From positions 820,572-884,571 of the forward strand of contig JALEGD010000001.1 of the NCBI GenBank assembly GCA_022763425.1: a DNA stretch of 64,000 bases. Direction: 5' to 3'. A program made the position numbers and the translations under genes. The notes beneath the pieces were generated by a model. That model did no database searches, was not told the origin of the DNA, and worked only from the letters and a program-made list of their open reading frames with translations. This DNA comes from Pelagibacteraceae bacterium. Lineage in GTDB: Bacteria; Pseudomonadota; Alphaproteobacteria; Pelagibacterales; Pelagibacteraceae. This document shows, piece after piece, positions 41,553-49,984 of this stretch; the first letter of the stretch is position 1; every line of letters begins with the position of its first letter.

Positions 41553-43054
41553 CTTAATTTAAAATATTTTTTCAAAAATAACTGTATCAAAAAACCTAGT
41601 AAGATTAAAAACAAAAACATTAAATTACCCATAACTTGAAATGGAGTTTTTTTGTTAAGGATTTTGTAAGTAGAGACAAAAGATGACTGTTTATAAGGCG
41701 AAGAAATATTTGATGAAACACCGTATGGATTTATGCTGGCTGACAATCCTTGATTAGTTGATCGAAAAATATGTTTTCCCTCTTCTATTGCTCTAAAAAT
41801 AGAATGAGAGAAATGTTGATATGTACCAATTGATCGATTGAACCAAGCATCTTCTGATAAATTAAATATTACATCGTAATTATTTTTATTTATATTTAAA
41901 TTACCGGTATCTATAACTTCGTAGCAAATAAGTGGTAATATCAAATTTCCATTTATATTAATTTGATTTCTATTTTTTCCTTTTGAAAACGATTGGTAAC
42001 CAAAAGTAACTTTTTTTAAATTTAGTTTTGCAATTAAATTTTCAAAAGGAATAAACTCTCCAAAAGGAACAAGGTGAATTTTACGGTATTCATTAACCAC
42101 TTCACCACTTGCGTTGAAAACTATGAAGGCATTGTAGATTTTGCCTTGCTCATCCTCAGTATTTCCTCCTAATATAATTTTTTGATTATCTTTAAATTTG
42201 TCTTTAATTATGTTTTTAAAATTATTTTTACTGACAAAAGAATACGAGCCCTCAGGCCATAAAAAAATTGAGTTATTTTTTTTTTCATTAGGTTTACTAA
42301 TTTTGATTAAATTTTTTAAATAATCATCTGGATAAGATGATATTTCAATTAAACCCTCATTAGGTTGCACAACTACAACCTCTTGATCTTTAGTCTCTAA
42401 TTTAATTTGAAGTCTTCCAGTACCATACATGTAATTAATACCAATTATTAAAATAAAAATTAACATTCTGTTCACTGACTTTCTTTTGTTCTCACAAAAA
42501 AATAAATATGGAAAACAGAAGAAAAAAATGGATATAAAATTTAAACCAAAGGTCCCAATAACATTTAAAATCTGAATACTTTGTATTTCATCACTTAAAG
42601 CGTAGACAAATAAATTCCATGAAAACCCTGTAACGTAAGATCTAATGTATTCTGTTAAAGCTAAAATGATTGCAAAATTTAATATAAAGAAAAAACCAAA
42701 CTTAAAAAAACGTCTAAAAATATAAAAACCAAATCCATAAAACAATGACAAGACAAAAGGTAAACCAATAATTGCAAAAGGCTTTAAAACCAAAACTTCA
42801 GGGTCAAAATTTAAAGAGTAACTAATCCAATATAAAGAAAAAGAAAAATAACCAAAAGCAAAACTCAAACCATAAATAAAGAAAACTTTTGGGCGATTAA
42901 GCTCGTTTGTTTTTAATAGATATAAAAGTGCAGGAAAGATAATAAAACAAAAACTAATATTATTATAAGGTGGCAATGAAAAAGAAAGTAAAGCACCTAA
43001 TAAGAAAAGTATTATAAAATTAAATTTACTTTTTATAAATTGTTCAAAATTCAT
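41549..43054 (-). CDS. lnt: Apolipoprotein N-acyltransferase
   Basis: Adds the third acyl chain to lipoproteins in the inner membrane before LolCDE release. The N-terminal half has about six or seven helices; the nitrilase-like periplasmic domain starts near residue 225. The catalytic triad is visible as Glu in LWPEGSYSF, Lys in YRKIHLVPFGEFIP and Cys in LPLICYEVI. A final helix anchors the C-terminus (501 aa total). It lies between the rhodanese gene and gpsA. Confidence 0.95.
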   Translation of the reverse strand: MNFEQFIKSKFNFIILFLLGALLSFSLPPYNNISFCFIIFPALLYLLKTNELNRPKVFFIYGLSFAFGYFSFSLYWISYSLNFDPEVLVLKPFAIIGLPFVLSLFYGFGFYIFRRFFKFGFFFILNFAIILALTEYIRSYVTGFSWNLFVYALSDEIQSIQILNVIGTFGLNFISIFFFCFPYLFFCENKRKSVNRMLIFILIIGINYMYGTGRLQIKLETKDQEVVVVQPNEGLIEISSYPDDYLKNLIKISKPNEKKNNSIFLWPEGSYSFVSKNNFKNIIKDKFKDNQKIILGGNTEDEQGKIYNAFIVFNASGEVVNEYRKIHLVPFGEFIPFENLIAKLNLKKVTFGYQSFSKGKNRNQININGNLILPLICYEVIDTGNLNINKNNYDVIFNLSEDAWFNRSIGTYQHFSHSIFRAIEEGKHIFRSTNQGLSASINPYGVSSNISSPYKQSSFVSTYKILNKKTPFQVMGNLMFLFLILLGFLIQLFLKKYFKLR

Positions 43055-43071
43055 TTTACTAATGAATATAA

Positions 43072-43461
43072 TTATTTAATTGGTAATTTATCTGCCTTCC
43101 AAGAAGACTTATAAACTGTATCTGATCTTAAAAACCCATCTGAAACATTAAATGTTTTAAATCCTTTTTTTTCAAAAATTTCTGCTGCATTTTGTGAACG
43201 TGCTCCACTTCTGCATATAAAAAAAATGTTTTTATCCTTATCTAAATTTAAATTATCAATTTCTTGTTCAAAATTTGGATTGAGCTCTCTTTCTTCACCT
43301 TTTTGGAATTGATATGATACAAAATGAGTAACAAGTCCCAATGCTTCACCATCTGGCCTTCCAACGATATCCCATTCTTCCGGGGTTCTAACGTCAATTA
43401 AATAGTGACCTTCTTTACCTGCTAAATCTTTAAGTTCTAAAGCTGTAATTTGTTTGACCAT
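43072..43461 (-). CDS. Single-domain rhodanese-like protein
   Basis: A 129 aa rhodanese domain with the catalytic Cys in FICRSGARSQNAA and the entry motif YLIDVRTPEEWDIVGRPDG. The six-residue active loop CRSGAR is the thiosulfate/polysulfide type and not the longer Cdc25/arsenate loop. The physiological sulfur acceptor is unknown. It is 17 bp upstream of lnt on the same strand, the first protein-coding gene after tRNA-Thr. Confidence 0.88.
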   Translation of the reverse strand: MVKQITALELKDLAGKEGHYLIDVRTPEEWDIVGRPDGEALGLVTHFVSYQFQKGEERELNPNFEQEIDNLNLDKDKNIFFICRSGARSQNAAEIFEKKGFKTFNVSDGFLRSDTVYKSSWKADKLPIK

Positions 43462-43575
43462 AATTTTACTTTTATATTACTAATTAAAAATAAAAAAGTA
43501 TTAAATAAAGCGGTTAATTTGGGTTCGTTTGTCCAACTTATAAAGTCATGTGGGAAAGTGAAGGATTTTATTAGA

Positions 43576-43651
43576 TGGTGCCCAAAGAGAGAATCGAACT
43601 CCCGACCTACTGATTACAAATCAGTTGCTCTACCAATTGAGCTATTTGGGC
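43576..43651 (-). tRNA. tRNA-Thr (anticodon UGU)
   Basis: A 76-nt cloverleaf on the minus strand with encoded CCA. The acceptor stem GCCCAAA pairs with TTTGGGC, and the D arm is GCTC-AATTGGTA-GAGC. The anticodon stem ACTGA/TCAGT flanks loop TTTGTAA, whose central TGT reads ACA. The T arm is GGGAG-TTCGATT-CTCTC and the discriminator is A. It sits in the 272-bp interval between the rhodanese gene and the divergent zinc-ribbon gene; the rest of the interval shows nothing else recognisable. Confidence 0.97.
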
Positions 43652-43733
43652 ACGTGGCGATTATTATAATTAAATTCTCAAAAATACAAATGAATTGTTG
43701 AGATAAATAAAGAAAAAAAATAAATAACTATCA

Positions 43734-44150
43734 ATGATTAAGCAGTATTTTTGCAAGTGTTGTAACAAAAAACAAACTAGTTTTTTGACGCCTAAAATTC
43801 TAAGAAAATCAATCTACCAAGATCAATATGAAATAATCTTTAAAAAAATCTGCAATCACTGCTCTCAAAATAATATCTATCTTAAAAAAAAATCTTCAAA
43901 AACGTATGAATTAAGATGGAAGGAACTAAGTGACCTTGAAGAAAGAAATATTGATTTGGAAAATGAAATACATGGAATTGAAGAGAGGCTAAAATTTAGA
44001 AAGAAAAATCAAAAAATTACAAAAAAAGAGGAAGAATGGTTTATTAAAAAAATAAAACAGTTAAAAACAAGTAACCAAAAAGAACTAGATAAAGTAAAAA
44101 AAGACTATAGAGCTAAAATCGCAATTAAACTAAAATATAAGACAAAATGA
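43734..44150 (+). CDS. Zinc-ribbon and coiled-coil protein of unknown function
   Basis: A 138 aa protein. The N-terminal 40 residues carry CKCCNKK and CNHC, a plausible four-Cys zinc ribbon. Residues 60-138 are highly charged (Lys/Glu) and heptad-like, predicting a coiled coil with a basic end. I do not recognise a family. Its stop overlaps the moxR start by 4 bp, so it is the first gene of the MoxR/DUF58/transglutaminase operon and may help regulate or scaffold that system. Confidence 0.75.
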   Translation: MIKQYFCKCCNKKQTSFLTPKILRKSIYQDQYEIIFKKICNHCSQNNIYLKKKSSKTYELRWKELSDLEERNIDLENEIHGIEERLKFRKKNQKITKKEEEWFIKKIKQLKTSNQKELDKVKKDYRAKIAIKLKYKTK

Positions 44151-45031
44151 TCAAATCGATAAAATCAAACTTAAATCAATTTATAATAGGTAATGATGAT
44201 AAAATAGAATTATCAATGGCAGCAATTATTGCTGGTGGAAGTATTTTGTTAGAGGACCAACCCGGAACTGGAAAAACAACTTTTGCAAAACTTATTGCAA
44301 ACAGTTTAGGTTTAGATTTTAAAAGAATTCAGTTTACATCAGATATGTTACCATCTGATATTAATGGCTTTGTTAAATATATTAACAATGAACCAAATTT
44401 TCAAAAAGGTCCTATTTTTTCTAATATTATTCTTGCAGATGAATTAAACCGTGGAAATCCAAAATGCCAAAGTGCATTTATGGAAGCAATGGAAGAAAAA
44501 TCTGTAACCATTGATGGATCAACGCACAATCTTCCACAACCATTCTTTGTTATAGCAACGCAAAACCCAACTGAGCAAGTTGGTACTTATCCATTACCCG
44601 AATCTCAGCTTGATCGTTTTATGATTTCATTTTCAATGAATAAGTTAAATCACGATCAAGAAAAACAAATTTTAAAACAAAAAAGTAATAACCAAAATAT
44701 TAATTTATTAAATATTGATATTCAAAAAACAATGAATGAAGTTAACCAAATTGAATGCAATGATATTGTAATTAGCTATATTCAAAGTTTAACTGAACAA
44801 ACTAAAAAAATTAAATTTGAAACAATTTTATCAACTAGAACTCTTCTTTATACTGTTCAAATCTCAAAAGCTTTGGCTTATTTAAATGAAAAAAAATATG
44901 TCACATTTGATGAGGTACAAAAAACATTTCCTTACATATTAAAACATAGAATTAAAAATGTTGATTTTGGAGTTGATATTTTGGGATATATTCAAAAAGA
45001 AATTATCGAAAAAGTACCTGTACCTCGTTAA
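44147..45031 (+). CDS. MoxR-family AAA+ ATPase
   Basis: AAA+ chaperone-like ATPase thought to help fold or activate partner proteins. Walker A is DQPGTGKTTFAK (about residues 38-47), Walker B is IILADELNRGNPKCQSAFMEAMEE, sensor 1 is FFVIATQNPTEQVGTYPLPE and an arginine finger is in ESQLDRFM. The 294 aa length is typical. It is directly followed by a DUF58 protein and a transglutaminase-like membrane protein, the conserved MoxR operon arrangement. Confidence 0.93.
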   Translation: MIKSIKSNLNQFIIGNDDKIELSMAAIIAGGSILLEDQPGTGKTTFAKLIANSLGLDFKRIQFTSDMLPSDINGFVKYINNEPNFQKGPIFSNIILADELNRGNPKCQSAFMEAMEEKSVTIDGSTHNLPQPFFVIATQNPTEQVGTYPLPESQLDRFMISFSMNKLNHDQEKQILKQKSNNQNINLLNIDIQKTMNEVNQIECNDIVISYIQSLTEQTKKIKFETILSTRTLLYTVQISKALAYLNEKKYVTFDEVQKTFPYILKHRIKNVDFGVDILGYIQKEIIEKVPVPR

Positions 45032-45975
45032 TGATTTCTAAAGCATTAAATCATTTTTATTTCAAAATCATTAGAAGAAAACTAAAGCAATATCCAGATC
45101 CAAGTATCAATAGAAAAAACATTTACATCTTTCCAACAAAAGATGGTTTTCAATTAGGATTATTTTTAATCACCGCTCTTATTGCATCAACAATTTATCA
45201 AATTAACCTTGGGTTAATTATCCTAGTTACACTTTCGGTTTTATTCTTTCTTTCAATTTTAATTACTTATGAAAACCTGAACCATATACAAATTAAAGAC
45301 TATGAAAATATTATTGATAGCAATGGAAAAGAGCCTTTAAAATTAGTTATAAATAATAGTTCTAAACAAAAAAAAATTAACCTTAATATTATTGATAACA
45401 AAGATGTTTTAAAGTCTGAGACTTTTAATCTAAATACTGGCTCCAATGTCATAGCATTTAACAACCCTTTTCTAAAACGAGGTTGCTATGATTATCCTTT
45501 GCTTAAAATCCAAACCATTTTTCCATTTGGAATTACAAAAGCATGGAATTGGTTTCAGCTAAAAGAAAGGTTCTACGTCTACCCTTCACCTATAATGTAT
45601 TTTAAAGATCTAAATCATTTTTTAGTTGAGACTTTAAAATATAAATCAGATTTTAGTGAAGATTTTGATGGTATAGATCAGTTCCAAGAAGGAATGAGTG
45701 AGAGTAAAATTGCATGGAAAATATCTAATAGCAAGGATCAACTTTATATTAAAAAATTTGAATCAAAGTCAGAGTCTAAGAAAATACTCATAGATTATAA
45801 TCAAATCCCAATTCAAGATCATGAAAAAAAACTTGGTATTATGGTTTTTCTATTAAAAGAATGTCTTCAGCAAAATAAAATTTTTGCCATAAAAATAAAA
45901 GATCAATCCTCTGATTTTGGAGATAACAAAAAACACTTTGAGCACTGTTTAAAACTTATTGCGGAGACTGATTAA
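45031..45975 (+). CDS. DUF58 domain protein
   Basis: A 314 aa protein with two adjacent transmembrane helices near residues 33-75 and a C-terminal DUF58 domain. The signature is DFDGIDQFQEGMSESKIAWK, corresponding to the family's DF-x-G-x-R-Y-x-x-GD-x-x-R-x-IdW; here the Arg-Tyr and GDD residues are replaced. DUF58 proteins act with MoxR ATPases, but the exact biochemical role is not known. It shares one base with both flanking genes. Confidence 0.85.
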   Translation: MISKALNHFYFKIIRRKLKQYPDPSINRKNIYIFPTKDGFQLGLFLITALIASTIYQINLGLIILVTLSVLFFLSILITYENLNHIQIKDYENIIDSNGKEPLKLVINNSSKQKKINLNIIDNKDVLKSETFNLNTGSNVIAFNNPFLKRGCYDYPLLKIQTIFPFGITKAWNWFQLKERFYVYPSPIMYFKDLNHFLVETLKYKSDFSEDFDGIDQFQEGMSESKIAWKISNSKDQLYIKKFESKSESKKILIDYNQIPIQDHEKKLGIMVFLLKECLQQNKIFAIKIKDQSSDFGDNKKHFEHCLKLIAETD

Positions 45976-47885
45976 TGAATATTTATTTCAAATTATCAGT
46001 ATTTATTATTCTCTCTCAACTTGCCTTGATGTTTCAAAAGCTTGAATATGAAAACTTTTTATATGTTCTTGCAATTACAATCACAGTTTTATTTATTAAA
46101 TACAAGAACATCATCATTCATGCCTTGGTCAGGCATCCATCTTTAATTATATTGATGGGAATTCAGTTTGTATTTGAAGATTATACGATCACTAAGGATT
46201 TTTTTATTAACTGTCTTTATATTCTTCTTTTATTTAAGTTCTTAGAAACAAAGAAAAAAGATTATTTTTTCTTTGTCGCGCTATCCATTTTTGTAACCAT
46301 CTCAAATCTGATTAATAACCAAAATTTATTAAGCAGTATCATTAGCGGTTCATCTGCAATTACAGCTATTATTTTATTATATTTAATCAATCAAAAAGAG
46401 CTCATCACTCTAAACATACAAAACTTAAAACGAATTGTACTTATTAGTGTATTTACAGTTCCTATTATTATTCTTACCTATCTTTTCTTCCCAAGAGCAG
46501 AAGTAAAGGTTAGTTTATTTGCTAATAAATCAAATAACCTTGGAATTCCTGATAAAATTTCACTAGGCTCATTTCAACAAATCACGCTTGAGGATGAAGA
46601 TATATTTAATGCAAAGTTTTTTGAAAGAGTTAATCAAAATCAGCTTTATTTTAGAGTTAAAACTTTTGAAGTTTTAGATCAATTAAAAAACTGGAGAAGC
46701 ATTGATACAAAAGTTACCTTTAATAACAAAACTCCAATAATCAAACGTTCAAATAATCAATTAGAATATGATCTTATTTTATTTGATCACGGAAAAAAAT
46801 GGATTCCAACCTTAGATTACACAGTCCCAAAAACTTACGACCCAAAATTTAATACCTATTCTTTAAATTACCGACTTGGGCAAATTATAAATAATAAAAA
46901 GAAATTTGCTTTTTCTGCGCAAAGTATTTCACCTAGAGTATCATTAACAACTGAAGAAAAAAGTTACTATAGACAAATACCTAGTACAGTGAATGAAAGA
47001 TTAATTAACTGGGCAAAAGAAAATAGAAAAAATAAATCTAATATTCAGTTTGCCGAATTTGTAATTAATCATTTCAAAAACCAAGAATATTTTTACAATT
47101 TAAGGCCTGAACCTATTGGTAATAATTACTCTAAATTCTTCTTTGAAACAAAGGAGGGTTATTGTGAATATTATGCTGGTACGATGACCTTACTATTAAG
47201 AGCAGCTGATATTCCTTCAAGAATTGTCACAGGCTTTTATGGTGGTCGCTATAATACACTTGGAGACTTCTATACATTTTCTCAAGAAGACGCCCATTCT
47301 TGGGTTGAGGTGTGGATTGAAAATACTGGCTGGGTTCGATTTGACCCCACTCAAGTTATTCCACCGCAAAGAATTAAAAATACAATTAACAGTTTTGCAA
47401 GAGAAGAAAATAATCTTGAAACCAATGACAATCAATTTGTAAAGTTTTTCAATGAGCAAGGTGTTAACCTTTGGATTAGATATCTTGACTATCAATGGAC
47501 AAATTACTTAATTCAATATGACTCTAATCAAAGAAAAGAACTCATCTCGAAAATTAAAGAATTAAATAAAGAGACTATATTAAGCCTTGCCAACTCTATC
47601 TTTTCTATCATCATTGCATCACTTATTATTTTTGTATTACTTATCATGTTTAAAAAAGACAATTATAGTGACATCCTTTTTTTTCTTATTTCAAGAAAAT
47701 TAAATTTAAAAATAAACTTTCATCATACGCATCAATATCTGTTAAAAAATAAGGATTTAAATGACAAAATAAAAAAAATCATACTCATTTACGAAGAAAG
47801 CATTTTTTATAAAAAAAAATTAAATTTAATTAATTTTTTTAAAGCTTCATTTGATTTATTATGCATATCGAATAAAACGAGATAG
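45975..47885 (+). CDS. TgpA-like membrane protein with periplasmic transglutaminase domain
   Basis: A 636 aa integral membrane protein. The N-terminal half (about residues 1-170) has five or six helices in DUF3488/TgpA style. A periplasmic transglutaminase-like domain follows, with catalytic Cys in TKEGYCEYYAGTM, His in EDAHSWVEVW and Asp in WVRFDPTQV. A final helix lies near residue 540 before a cytoplasmic tail. The intact Cys-His-Asp triad suggests an active peptidase or transglutaminase in the periplasm, presumably controlled by the MoxR partner. Confidence 0.9.
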   Translation: MNIYFKLSVFIILSQLALMFQKLEYENFLYVLAITITVLFIKYKNIIIHALVRHPSLIILMGIQFVFEDYTITKDFFINCLYILLLFKFLETKKKDYFFFVALSIFVTISNLINNQNLLSSIISGSSAITAIILLYLINQKELITLNIQNLKRIVLISVFTVPIIILTYLFFPRAEVKVSLFANKSNNLGIPDKISLGSFQQITLEDEDIFNAKFFERVNQNQLYFRVKTFEVLDQLKNWRSIDTKVTFNNKTPIIKRSNNQLEYDLILFDHGKKWIPTLDYTVPKTYDPKFNTYSLNYRLGQIINNKKKFAFSAQSISPRVSLTTEEKSYYRQIPSTVNERLINWAKENRKNKSNIQFAEFVINHFKNQEYFYNLRPEPIGNNYSKFFFETKEGYCEYYAGTMTLLLRAADIPSRIVTGFYGGRYNTLGDFYTFSQEDAHSWVEVWIENTGWVRFDPTQVIPPQRIKNTINSFAREENNLETNDNQFVKFFNEQGVNLWIRYLDYQWTNYLIQYDSNQRKELISKIKELNKETILSLANSIFSIIIASLIIFVLLIMFKKDNYSDILFFLISRKLNLKINFHHTHQYLLKNKDLNDKIKKIILIYEESIFYKKKLNLINFFKASFDLLCISNKTR

Positions 47886-47942
47886 TGAAATTAAACATTC
47901 TATGACAATGCTTTATAGACATAACTTTAAAATAATAAAAAA

Positions 47943-48449
47943 TTGAACATAATATTTCAAAAATTTATAAAGGATCCGCTTAATATTGGTGCGATTACAC
48001 CTTCATCTCGGCAGTCTGCCAAAAAAATTGCAGAAATTATTAATTCAACAAAAACTAAAAATGTTATTGAAATTGGTGGCGGTACTGGAGTCTTGTCTGA
48101 ATATATTCAAAACAAGGATTTAACAATTGTTGAGCGTGATCAAGAATTGTGTGAAATTTTAAAGCAAAAATACAAAAAAAATCAAATTATCAAAAGTTGT
48201 GGAATTGAATATTTAAAAAGTATAAAAAATAATTACGGACTTTTGATATCGATACCACTCATGAAAACAAACATCAAATCAGAACTTACAAATATCATCA
48301 ACCAACATATTGAAAAAAAACAAATCGATTGGTTTATTATATTAGGTTACCGATATTTGAATCAGTTTCAAAATATTCAATTTAAGAATAAAAAAAGACA
48401 CATTATTTTCAATAATATACCACCAGCTTTTATATGGCAGTATTTTTAA
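47943..48449 (+). CDS. PmtA-like SAM-dependent methyltransferase
   Basis: A 168 aa Rossmann methyltransferase. FIKDPLNIGAITPSSRQSAK is the characteristic N-terminal block of PmtA-type phospholipid N-methyltransferases, and the SAM-binding glycine motif is VIEIGGGTGVLSEYI, with acidic TIVERDQEL after it. The start is a TTG; no upstream ATG is in frame and the homologous block begins immediately after it. It could methylate phosphatidylethanolamine or be a related methyltransferase of other substrate. It overlaps the next gene by 16 bp. Confidence 0.75.
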   Translation: MNIIFQKFIKDPLNIGAITPSSRQSAKKIAEIINSTKTKNVIEIGGGTGVLSEYIQNKDLTIVERDQELCEILKQKYKKNQIIKSCGIEYLKSIKNNYGLLISIPLMKTNIKSELTNIINQHIEKKQIDWFIILGYRYLNQFQNIQFKNKKRHIIFNNIPPAFIWQYF

Positions 48450-49978
48450 AAAAATATTTCATCAATTTTCTATTTCTATTTTTAGCTTTTGCACTTTTCC
48501 AAAAAGTAATTTGGGTAAAAGATTTTTTTGGAGATCGAACAAATTATATCGAGATTTTGTATAATATCACAGTAAAGTATGATGGGGTTAAAAATGTTCC
48601 CTCTAGTTTTAAATATTTTTTCATAAAAGAAGTCATTATTTATCCATTCATCATGGCAATCACATGGTTATTTTTATTAGAGAAATCAAAATCAAACTCT
48701 ATATTAAAAAACCTGCTACAAAATCATAGATTTAATTTATTAAAATTTATTTTATCAAAATTTTATAAATTTTTATTAAATTATAAATTTTATTTAATAA
48801 TCGGTTTATGTTTTTACTTATATAAATTGGATTTTCTTGACTTTTTTATTGTTAACAAAAACTTAAAAGAACATAAAAAACTTTATCAAAATCCTCACAA
48901 AATTAAATTCATAGAACCAAAAAATAAAAAGAATTTAATCTTATTTTACACAGAATCTTTGGAATACCAGATTAGATCATTTGATATTCAAAACCCGATT
49001 CAAAAAATAGACGATATTAAAGGAAATTATATTGACGATTTCAAACACGCTCCTGCAACAGCATTTAGTATCGGTGGCGTAGTTTCTAGTCAATGTTCAC
49101 TACCCTTTTACCCTGCATTATCTATGAATTTAACTTTGTTAAAACAAAATGAATTACTCTGCTTAAGTGATGTTTTGAATAAATATAACTATAAGCAAGT
49201 TTTTTACATTACAGTTCCAGGTGACTTTCATGGATTTAGCACATTTAAAAAAAAACATTTTTATGAAGTTTATGATCGTGACAAAATATTAGATGAAGGA
49301 TTGCCTAAAGAAAGGTTGACTGGTTGGGCTGAGGGTGTCCAAGATGATGATCTTTTAAATCATGCATTACAAAAAATTAAAGAATTGCACAAAAGCAAAA
49401 AGCCTTTTAACGTTACAATTATTACTACTGATACCCATTTTCCTTATACAGTCTCGCCAAGATGCAATGATCGACTAAAAGAAAATTTAACTACTAATAA
49501 GTATTATGACGTTTCGCAAAGCGAGTATTACAAAAAACTTTTGGAAAAAGGATCTTATTTTAAAAAATTATTAAAAGCTTACAGATGTTCTAGTCAATTT
49601 ATCTACGACTTTTTTAATGATTTAGAACAATCAGGTGTTTTAGAAGATACTACAGTAGTAATCATGGGTGATCATATCATGTCTGATCGTAATGATTTTA
49701 CAGTTTCAAAACATTTAGATCGAAATGTTTATTTTAAAATGAATAATAAGAATAAATTTTATAGAAATAAAATAAATCATTTTGATGTAGCGCCAACCAT
49801 TTTAGATGATATGGGTTTTTTACCTTCAAATACTTCTAACTTTGGATTTGGAGTTTCTGCATTGAGAGATTATCCCAATTATAATGAGCATTATACTAAA
49901 GTTATGAATAAAAGAATTGTCAGTGATTTTTTAATTCACAAATTGCTCAATACATCAAAAAAAGGTTATGAAAATTAA
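48434..49978 (+). CDS. MdoB/LtaS-like membrane phosphotransferase (sulfatase fold)
   Basis: A 514 aa protein with about four N-terminal transmembrane segments (to residue 140) and a periplasmic alkaline-phosphatase-superfamily domain. Metal and nucleophile residues look intact: Glu in FYTESLE, Thr in PATAFSIGGVVSSQCSLP, His in TTDTHFPY and Asp-His in IMGDHIM. The ATAFSIGG-V-SSQC block resembles phosphoglycerol transferase OpgB/MdoB and, more distantly, lipoteichoic acid synthase. Likely substrates are glycans or glucans of the envelope; this is inferred, not shown. Confidence 0.8.
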   Translation: MAVFLKKYFINFLFLFLAFALFQKVIWVKDFFGDRTNYIEILYNITVKYDGVKNVPSSFKYFFIKEVIIYPFIMAITWLFLLEKSKSNSILKNLLQNHRFNLLKFILSKFYKFLLNYKFYLIIGLCFYLYKLDFLDFFIVNKNLKEHKKLYQNPHKIKFIEPKNKKNLILFYTESLEYQIRSFDIQNPIQKIDDIKGNYIDDFKHAPATAFSIGGVVSSQCSLPFYPALSMNLTLLKQNELLCLSDVLNKYNYKQVFYITVPGDFHGFSTFKKKHFYEVYDRDKILDEGLPKERLTGWAEGVQDDDLLNHALQKIKELHKSKKPFNVTIITTDTHFPYTVSPRCNDRLKENLTTNKYYDVSQSEYYKKLLEKGSYFKKLLKAYRCSSQFIYDFFNDLEQSGVLEDTTVVIMGDHIMSDRNDFTVSKHLDRNVYFKMNNKNKFYRNKINHFDVAPTILDDMGFLPSNTSNFGFGVSALRDYPNYNEHYTKVMNKRIVSDFLIHKLLNTSKKGYEN

Positions 49979-49984
49979 AAGATT

